Below are positions 56,810 to 64,000 of a stretch of DNA of 64,000 nt, piece by piece. The stretch covers positions 3,286,001 to 3,350,000 of the forward strand of contig WOAB01000098.1 in the NCBI GenBank assembly GCA_027886185.1, in the 5' to 3' direction. How positions within the stretch are numbered: position 1 is the first letter of the stretch; the number at the start of each line of letters is the position of its first letter. Below the pieces are notes generated by a model, which was not told the DNA's origin, ran no database searches, and worked only from the letters and a program-made list of their open reading frames with translations. The DNA comes from Rheum nobile (lineage: Eukaryota > Streptophyta > Magnoliopsida > Caryophyllales > Polygonaceae). Position numbers and translations under genes: made by a program.

Positions 56810-57800
56810 CCCTCCCCCACTTGAGTGTGAAGCACCCCGCTTCACCCTCATCATACTCAGGCTCAACATATGGCGCCAAGTCAGCGACGTTGAACGTCGG
56901 ATGCACCCCATACTTGTCTGGGAGCTCGAGTTGATAGACGTGGTCGCCAATGGCCTTGACGGCTTTGAATGGACCATCACCCCGTTGGTCGAGCTTAGAC
57001 TTGCGGACGGAAGAAAATCGCTCCTTCCGCAAGTGAAGCCAAACCAAGTCGCCCGGGACGAAGATCAATCGTCGCCTGCCCTTGTTCTTCTGGGTTGAGT
57101 ACTGCAGTGCACGCCGCTCCAGCTGTGTGTGTGTCCTCCTGTGTAGCTCCTGAATGTGCTCAGCCAACTTGCCAGCAACAATGTTCTCCTGATCCTGCAT
57201 CGGGTATGACGACATGTCCAGCGGCGTCAGCGAATTCCGTCCATAGACGACCTCGAAAGGGATCAGCTTCGTCGCGGAGTGCTTGGACCTGTTATAGAAA
57301 AACTCAACTGTAGCAAGTAAGTCCTCCCACCTTTGTGGGTTCTCCTTGAGAACCGTCCGAAGGAGGGCTCCCATGGTACGGTTGGTCACCTCCGTCTGAC
57401 CATCCGTCTAAGGGTGATAGCTAGTAGAAAATAAAAGTTTAGTGCCTAGCTTTCCCCATAAGGTTCTACAGAAATGGCCCACAAATTTGATATCCCTATC
57501 ACTAACAATAATTTTAGGGACCCCATGCAAGCGCACCACATGCTCAAAAAATAATCCAGCGATATCCGTAGCATTGTTGGTGTTCTTGCAGACAATAAAG
57601 TGTGCCATCTTAGAGAACATGTCGACCACTACAAAAATGCAATCTCTACCACGCCGAGACATAGACAACCATGTGATAAAATCCATGAAAAGATTTTCCC
57701 ACGGGACTGCAGGAATGGGAAGGGGCGTGTAGACACCATGTCGACTCGAGCGTGCCTTAGCCTTGTGGCATGTCACACAACTCTTGCAATAGGCCAGGGC
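56802..57800 (-). pseudogene. Inner element integrase, N-terminus deleted
   Basis: Core motifs D (MDFITWLSMS), D (IVSDRDIKF) and E (DGQTEVTNRTMG) are present; a TAG at 57408 interrupts SYHP-TDGQ. C-terminal GDLVWLHLRKERF and GDGPFKAVKAIGDHVYQLEL match the outer element. At about 57785-57800 the RNase H segment SDHAALA runs straight into CKSCVTCHKAK, so the end of RNase H and most of the integrase zinc domain are gone in frame. Confidence 0.9.
56810..56822 (-). promoter_or_regulatory. Inner element polypurine tract
   Basis: The minus strand reads AGTGGGGGAGGG directly before the 3' LTR; it primes plus-strand DNA. Confidence 0.9.
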
Positions 57801-59213
57801 AGCATGGTCGGAGTGTATGACAAACTCACTCGGCCAGAGATAGTGTTGTCAAGTCTTCAGAACCCGGATCAGCGCGTACAACTCTTTGTCATACGTCGGG
57901 TAGTTCAGCTGAGCACCCGACAACTTCTCTGAGAAGTAGGCGATCGGACGCCTCTCCTGCAGCAGGATCCCTCTGATGCCGTAGTCGAAAGCGTCACACT
58001 CCACCTCGAACCGACGAGTGAAGTCAGGCAACTGCAGCAAAGGCGCGCTGCATAGGGAATCCTTCAGGGCGATAAAAACAGCATCATGTAGCGGAAGCCA
58101 TGTGATGGATGTCGCCTTCTTGGTCAGCTCGTGCAGAGGGGCGGCGATGGTGCTGAAATCGCGGACGAACCTCCTGTAAAAGTCGGCCAGCCCTAAGAAC
58201 GAACGGACCTGGATGGGGGTAGTCGGAGTAAGCCACTCCTTGATGGCGCGTATCTTCTCGTCATCCACACGTAAGCCATCCTTGGAAACAATAAAGCCAA
58301 GAAAATTTGTAGATGCAGAGCAGAAAACGCACTTACCTTTGTTGACATACAAACTCTCCTTCCTCAAACAGTCTAATACCTGTCTAAGATGGTCAATATA
58401 TGCAGACAAACTACGAGAAAAGATAAATATATCATCAAAGTAGACAACGACAAACTTCCCCAAAAAAGACCGTAGCACATGGCTCATGAGGCGCATGAAC
58501 GTCGATGGAGCATTGGTCAATCCAAATGGCATGACTAGCCACTCGTAGAGACCATACTTGGTCTTAAAAGTTGTCTTTCATTCATTGTCCTCCTTCATAC
58601 GAATCTGGTGATAGTCACTCCGAAGATCAATCTTGGAAAACAGGATGGCACCATACAGCTCGTCCAGCATATCATCGAGGCGCGGAATGTGATGTCTGTA
58701 CTTGATGGTGTTCTGGTTGATGGCGCGACAGTCCACACACATCCTCCAAGTCTCATCCTTCTTCGGCACCAGAATCACAGGAACGGCGCAGGGACTCAAG
58801 CTTTCTCGCACCACACCTTTGTCCAAAAGATCTTGGACCTGTCGCTGTAACTCCTTCGTTTCCTCAGGAGAAGCTCTGTAGGCAGCGCAGTTCGGCAGAA
58901 AAGCGCCGTGAATGAAGTATATCTGGTGCTCAATACCACGCACTGGAGGCAGACCTGGCGGAAGCTCGTCAAGCATGATATCCTCAAAGTCCTGCAAAAC
59001 AGATAAAATAGCAGACGATAGTGCCGGCTCTACCGTAGTAGTGACACAAAGGCGAAGAATAAGAAGGAAACAAGCAGACTTGCCTTGAAGTGCCGGTGTG
59101 AGGTCGTTGTGATGTGCCAAAAGAACTCTGGTTTCACAGGTGCCCCGTAAGGTAGACGCAGAAGCAGCTGACGAAGACGGGAATCCACCCGAACCTGTAG
59201 AGGGTAAACGCAA
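57801..59213 (-). pseudogene. Inner element RT and partial RNase H
   Basis: [76 protein letters not shown], catalytic YFDD (about 58435) and RNase [16 protein letters not shown] at 58578 (Trp of NEWK) and at 57849 (Trp of KTWQ) interrupt it. Confidence 0.93.
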
Positions 59214-60254
59214 AGTAATTCCAGGGGTAGAACGCTTACCAGACGATACAGAAGACCCTCCAGAAGACGCAGAAGGCGAAGACGCGGGAAGGGAAAGAGA
59301 CTCGGCCGAGTTGTTAGAGCAGCCCCTGACTCGGTCAACAACTCGATCGAGTTGCTGGCCGAGTTGGCGGCTGTTGCCCTGACCCGGCCCAGAACTCGGC
59401 CGAGTTTCTGGCTAGTGTGCTGACTCGGGCCACAACTCGGTCGAGTTGGTGGCGGAGTTTCCGTCTGTGGCCACAACTCGGTCGTTGACTCGGCCGAGTT
59501 GTCGTCTGGCGTTCTCCCCGGGTGGTGCCGTTACAGGCGGAGATCTGGCGGCCTCCAGTGCCTTCTGGCGTTGGCGCTCTGCCTGGTCCTGTAATATTTC
59601 CTGCGGACTCATGGGTAAGAGAGTCACGCGCTTCCCGTAATAATTGAACATGTAAGTGTTCAAATACCCGTCGTGAAGCACGCGACGATCATATAATCAT
59701 GGACGGCCCAGAAGCAAGTGGAAAGCGTCCATGGAGATAACATCACAAAGTACAGTATCGCTATAAGGACCAATAGAAAAGGAAAGAAGACACTGTTGTG
59801 ATACTTTGTTACCTGAACCATCTGAAATCCACTGTAGACCATAGGGAGTAGGGTGTGGAGTCGTGGGAAGGTTGAAGTGACAGACAACATTCTCGTTGAT
59901 GATGTTGCAGCATGAACCTCCATCAATGATCACGCTCAGCGATGCATTCTGAAGGCGGCATCGAGCGTGAAACAAATTCTCCCTTTGCTCAGCTAGGTCG
60001 CCTTCCTGGACGCTCAGAACGCGTCGTGTGACCAAGGCGAAGTGGTATGTCTGATCGTCATGGTGGTCAGAAGTGTTGACCACACAGCCATCAGCATCGG
60101 CTGTATAGACAGCTGCAGGTGCTTCCTTGACGTCGTCATCTTCGTCGTCGTCGTAACTCTCATAACCTGCAGATTGGGTGGAAAAGAGGACCTTCTTCGC
60201 ATTGGGACAATTCATCTGGTAATGTCCTTGTCCTCCACACCGGAAACATTCCAC
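59214..60254 (-). pseudogene. Inner element zinc knuckle and protease
   Basis: CFRCGGQGHYQMNC (60208-60249) is the gag CCHC knuckle; SLSVIIDGGSCCNIINENVV is the protease site and LLLGRP precedes a TGA at 59697 in place of Trp. A low-complexity Ser/Pro linker with repeated CAACTCGGCCGAGTTG-like palindromes (about 59300-59500) leads to RT; TAG at 59412. Confidence 0.88.
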
Positions 60255-61949
60255 ATCGCGCGCTCTGTCAGCACGAGTGGCCTCTGTAATTGGCGGCTGC
60301 GGGCGGCGAACAGGAATATACGGGGCTGTTCTCGACGGCGCTGTAGCAGACGCAGTACCTGTGCTTCTCCGGTCCTGTCTATGTGCACTAGATGTAGGAA
60401 TAGAGTCAGTGCCTGAAACCGAAGGAAAGGGTCGAGAACCATACTTGGAAGGTGTCGTAGACAGTCATGGTCTTTGCCTCTGGCGCTGTTGCTGGAGGTA
60501 GAACTTTTGTGCAGTGTGCACGACATTGTTGAGGTCCCGAATTGGGAGGACGTCAACCTGATCCTGGATAGGCTGGTTAAGTCTAGTGATGAACCTCGTG
60601 CGCAAGGTGTCCGGAGCAACACTAACGCCAGCCTTGAAGTACATGTCCTCGAGGCGAGCGAAGAACTCCTGAGGCGAATTTGTGCCCTGCCGCGCACGAT
60701 CGATCTCAGTCTGCATCTGCTCCTTGTAAGTGGACGGCACATACTTCTGAATCATGATGTACACGAGCTGATACCACTCAGTAATGGGTGTCCAACCCAT
60801 CCGGTAATGCTGCTGCGTAATACGTTGCCACCATGTCTGTACAGCTCCCTCAAAATGTAGAGTCACGGGATCTACCTTATCATACTCAGGGACAGTCAAA
60901 TAACGCAGGACGTACTCTGTGTTCTGCACTCACTCAAGAAAGACAGAAGGATCATATAAGCCATAGAAGTTTTTGATTTTTACCTTCACGTATCGGCGTT
61001 GGATAGGTGGCTGGGCCTGACGGTCGTAAAACCGAGCTGGAGGGTCCGCCAATGGCTCGACATGACGCGCGCCATACTGGGGAGGAAAGCGGGCAGGTTG
61101 GCACGGACGCTGTCGTCCGGCAACGGGGCGCTGAGGCTGGTGAGCTTGCTGGTGGCGCCCGGGCTGGACAGCGTGCCAATAGGCCTCCTGATTCTGAGGC
61201 AGCAAAAGAGGTGGCACATAGTTAGTACGCTGGTGCTGAAGCTCAGAGGGATCCTGGAGAGGCGGATGAAAACCGTTAGCATATCCAAACTGACTCTCAT
61301 CCTCCTCAAAGTCGTACTCATCAAATTGATCCTCCTTTTCAGAATAAAGAGTAGTGCGAGCACTCTGATGATCCTAGAAAGCATCAATATCAAATGGCAC
61401 AGAAGTGTTTGATCGTTGACGCTGTCTCTGTTGCAGATGTGAACCAGACGGCTGGTTATGGACACGACCGGTAGTAGGTTGTAATGTATGTGAGCGGCCT
61501 TGCCTATGTCGACCACTGGAATGAACCTGATCGTCCTCACGTCCCTCTTGGGAACTCTCATCATCGGCCTTTACAGCTGCAGTGTTCTCTTTCCGGATCA
61601 CTACTTGCGTAGGCCGTCGTTGTCGACCACGTTGCGGAACTACAGTGTTGTCTCGTTGAGAAGCCAAGTGTTTCAGCTGACATGGTTCCGATGTAGAGGG
61701 TAGCATCACAACTTTACCTTTTGCCTTTTTCAGGACTAAGGCGCTCAACTCATTTTCCTGGGGTTGATCCTGAGCAGAAGCTAGCGTAGTGACCGGAACC
61801 GGTTGCTGGCGAGCAAAGATTTATTCATACTTTCGCTGGAATTCAGCGAACTGCGCGTCTCTTGCTTTGTCTCTAACAAGCAGCTCGCGGATCATTTGTT
61901 GTTCAGCAGTCTCGACGCCTATCTCACATGTAGTATCACCTTCTGACAT
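60255..61949 (-). pseudogene. Inner element gag
   Basis: ATG at 61949 (MSEGDTTCEIGVETAEQQMI) is the chosen start because an open coil-like region follows; another ATG is 12 bases upstream. The core reads VKIKNFYGLYDPSVFLE-stop-VQNTEYVLRY, then VTLHFEGAVQTWWQRITQQH, typical of gypsy capsid. Stops at about 61821 (TAA), 61374 (TAG), 60930 (TGA) and 60465 (TGA) are all in the same frame. Confidence 0.88.
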
Positions 61950-63002
61950 GTTACCTGACATCAAGAAATGGCAAACCACAGAATCAAAGCGAACAACAAC
62001 CATAACAGAGAATCAACAAATAGATAAGCAAAACCGAACTCAGCAAGCAATCACTCGGGTAACTAATCTGGCTGGCCGTGTGGGCGGTTACGAGCAGACT
62101 TAAAGCAACTCACACAACAATCAACAAAATCAAGGCAATGCTCAACAAAGAAAATGTCGAAGGTAGATATACAAGGATATAAGCACACAAGTAATCACAA
62201 AACAGTCAACCAAGATATGCAACCCAGACAGTGAGAGATAGAGAAGACGGTAAATGAATCACTGCGATAACGGGGTTGAAGGTGTCGGAATCAAGACCGG
62301 GTTTTCCCTTCGTGTTGCGTAGAGACACACTTGCCTTATTTTGGCTTATGTGGTCTCGAAAAAAATAATTGTTTTTTTTAAACTGCGAACAGCTGCTGTG
62401 TACAGATGCTACAGTGCCGAATTCACCCAGAAAAGTGCAGCACAGTGGATACGAACAGCACAACAACAAGACGCACAGCACAAGTGCAGCAGAAACGCAC
62501 AGAAGTTCAGCAAACACACAGAAAACAGAAGTCTTGTGCACAGAAAATTCAGCAACGCACAGAAATTCAGCAGACGAACAACGCAGCACAAAAAATAAAA
62601 TAAAAATGCAGTGATTCAAGTGGAAAGAGAAGGAGATTGCAAATATGTAGATTTGTGGCGCACACAAGGCAAACGAAGTCGCAAACGAACTATCTAAGCC
62701 TATATGCAAGCAGATCTACTTCAAACACAAACAAAAACCAAGCAAAACACTAGAATTTGCAGAAAAACTGTAAGGGGTTCGGTTTTGCTCTAGGAAAAAA
62801 AATTGTAGGGTTTTTGATGAAGGCCGAAGTGTTCAACCAACAAAGCTAGGCTTTTTCTGATTTTTTTTCGACTTCAGAATGCAGAAACAAATATTTTTTT
62901 GGTTCCTAGAACAAAATCTAGGGTTTTGTTGATGTAGGAATTGATTTGCGGAAACGAATGAGCGATTGAATGAAGAGTTGGAACGACTTACGCAATTCGA
63001 AG
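61950..63002 (-). other. Inner element leader
   Basis: About 1 kb between priming site and gag. The stretch 62400-62610 is rich in CAGCA/ACAGAA-type repeats (plus strand), giving spurious Gln-rich ORFs. No domain is visible. Confidence 0.7.
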
Positions 63003-63014
63003 GCTCTGATGCCA
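63003..63014 (-). promoter_or_regulatory. Primer binding site of inner element
   Basis: The minus strand reads TGGCATCAGAGC two bases from the LTR; one base different from the usual tRNA-iMet site. Confidence 0.93.
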
Positions 63015-63016
63015 GT

Positions 63017-63847
63017 TGATGTGACCTTGTCCGATGGAAATACCACATTTCGTTGTCAAGGATAGCTTGAATGCATATTGGGGCGTTGCAACTCGTCGGA
63101 AAGGATGGAAGAGGTGTTCGGATGCAGCGAACTGGGGGAGAGCGGCGGACGAAGGGGCGGCGAACGACGGAAGTGATGGTGGAGACGCGGCGGACGTGGA
63201 GGAGCGAACGGCGGCGGAAGTGGTGGTGAGGGGGCGGCGGCCGAGAGGGTGGAGGTGGAGGCTGTCGTGAAAAGTGTATGGGAATTAGGGTTAGGGTTTG
63301 TGTTTAGTTACAGATAAGTAACTGGATAGTTCGGTAACCGAATTAACGCACCAGGATAATTCGACTAGGAACGCGTTAACTTTGTGACATCAGGGCCCGG
63401 GTTTTCAGGAGATTACTCGACTGGAAAGCAAAGCTCTATTTTGACGTAACTCAAAAAGGAAGACAAGAATACCTATTTATACTAGAGAGTGGTCCTAATG
63501 GGCCAGACTCTCTAGTTACTAAATCTGGTGGCCCATTTAACATAAATGAAAATCACCCAGAAATAACAGCTATTAAAAATAGAAATAATATTTATATAAC
63601 GTACTAAACAAGTAATGTCTCGATCGAACTGCATATAGCTGTAGAGGAGTCAGTCACGGCTAAGCTGACGAGACACAGAAGCTCGGGCGCTGTAGTGATC
63701 TAGCTGTGACTGGCTACAAGTCTGGTCACCAAGGATTGTGTCGCTGCTTGGACACTCTTCGCTCTGGAACGGGTGATCGGACTCGTAGGTGGAAGTCGCA
63801 TGGCGTCTTCCTCCTCTATAGCTGACATGGAGGACTGTGTCACATCA
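63017..63847 (-). repeat. Inner element 5' LTR (831 bp)
   Basis: TATAAATA on the minus strand at 63474-63481. Encodes the same SRAK peptide near its outer end. One copy of the 24-bp unit. Confidence 0.95.
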
Positions 63848-64000
63848 TGCGGTGATGGCCCTTTCCGTGTTGTGAAGGCCATTGGAGACAACGCCTACGA
63901 AATCGAGCTTCCACCAGACTACGGTGTCCACAGGACCTTCAACGTCACAGACTTGGAACCATATGTGGCGCCAAAGTTCGATGATGGTAAAGCGGGGACG
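63848..64000 (+). pseudogene. Outer element integrase C-terminus, resumed
   Basis: After TGCGG the frame reads GDGPFRVVKAIGDNAYEIEL, PPDYGVHRTFNVTDLEPYV, the expected continuation of the integrase cut at 55954. It runs off the window. The LTR-encoded tail would lie beyond. Confidence 0.92.

Larger units (their letters stand above)
55955..63847 (-). mobile_element. Inner chromovirus (CRM-like gypsy), complete ends (7.9 kb)
   Basis: LTRs 55955-56809 and 63017-63847 with TGATGTGA...TCACATCA ends, priming site, polypurine tract and a gag-pol in a single frame of about 1,716 codons (61949 to 56802) that carries about ten stops and an internal in-frame deletion. The LTRs differ by roughly 40-50 substitutions (about 5%) by eye, so it is older than the Sirevirus insertion. 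Confidence 0.94.
50457..64000 (+). mobile_element. Outer chromovirus (CRM-like gypsy), internally deleted and interrupted
   Basis: 5' LTR, priming site, gag N-terminus, protease, RT, RNase H and integrase on the plus strand, with the integrase resuming at 63848 after the inserted element. Protease (VIIDGGSCCNIIN) and RT resemble the CRM branch; no chromodomain is seen before the interruption. The 3' LTR is outside the window. The gag core and zinc knuckle are deleted. Confidence 0.88.

Noticed and set aside
62341..62614. Gln/Asn/Thr-rich overlapping ORFs
   Set aside because: They come from ACAGCA-type repeats in the leader of the inner element, in all frames.

Overview
The window is plant nuclear DNA, most likely from a eudicot; the species cannot be named from sequence alone. 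It carries almost every major class of plant transposon, introns with GT-AG ends, plant-type priming sites for initiator tRNA-Met, and captured fragments of plant genes such as a chloroplast acyl-activating enzyme. I found no intact single-copy host gene. The layout is that of gene-poor, nested-repeat heterochromatin. No rRNA or tRNA gene, CRISPR array or bacterial-type operon was seen.

Layout. 1-8464: the 5' LTR, gag-pol and 3' region of a Tat-lineage Ty3/gypsy element on the minus strand, with a spliced antisense gene (1-1342, plus strand) between pol and the missing 3' LTR. It sits inside an older Ty1/copia integrase relic (8465-8790). 8822-10080: a decayed LINE fragment. 10126-10788: a gypsy LTR carrying a repeated GGTACCACCAAG-like motif. 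11181-about 13700: a probable solo LTR of a second gypsy family. 14740-26420: a Mutator-like (FAR1/MULE) transposase gene with a C-terminal OTU-like domain, minus strand, split by a 9.1-kb Sirevirus-type copia element (16639-25751) with a perfect 5-bp target duplication. 26430-30630: AT-rich DNA with two candidate minus-strand transcription starts and an unusual palindrome/hairpin array. 30636-35515: a nearly intact copia element with 219-bp LTRs and apparently TA...CA ends. 35521-38940: unassigned, AT-rich. 38949-about 41950: a Helitron 3' end with a helicase C-terminus and captured pieces of about four host genes. 43861-49099: a full-length LINE with a 17-bp target duplication. 50457-64000: a chromovirus (CRM-like) gypsy element on the plus strand, with an opposite-strand relative (55955-63847) inserted in its integrase.

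How the parts relate. The genes are selfish-element genes (gag, protease, reverse transcriptase, RNase H, integrase, LINE endonuclease, transposase, helicase) and do not form a host pathway. Insertion order can be read from the nesting: copia relic, then Tat element; MULE, then Sirevirus; outer CRM-like, then inner CRM-like. Most elements are killed by nonsense codons that fit C-to-T or G-to-A changes, as expected for methylated, silenced DNA. Two gag-pol genes keep a single frame over more than 5 kb while carrying several stops.

The most interesting items are the spliced antisense gene of the Tat element with its 3' minisatellite, the chimeric multi-gene Helitron with a tandemly duplicated captured exon, the palindrome/hairpin array at 29.73-29.94 kb, the LTR-encoded polyprotein tail of the chromoviruses, and the ATGACTGA overlap between the two LINE reading frames.
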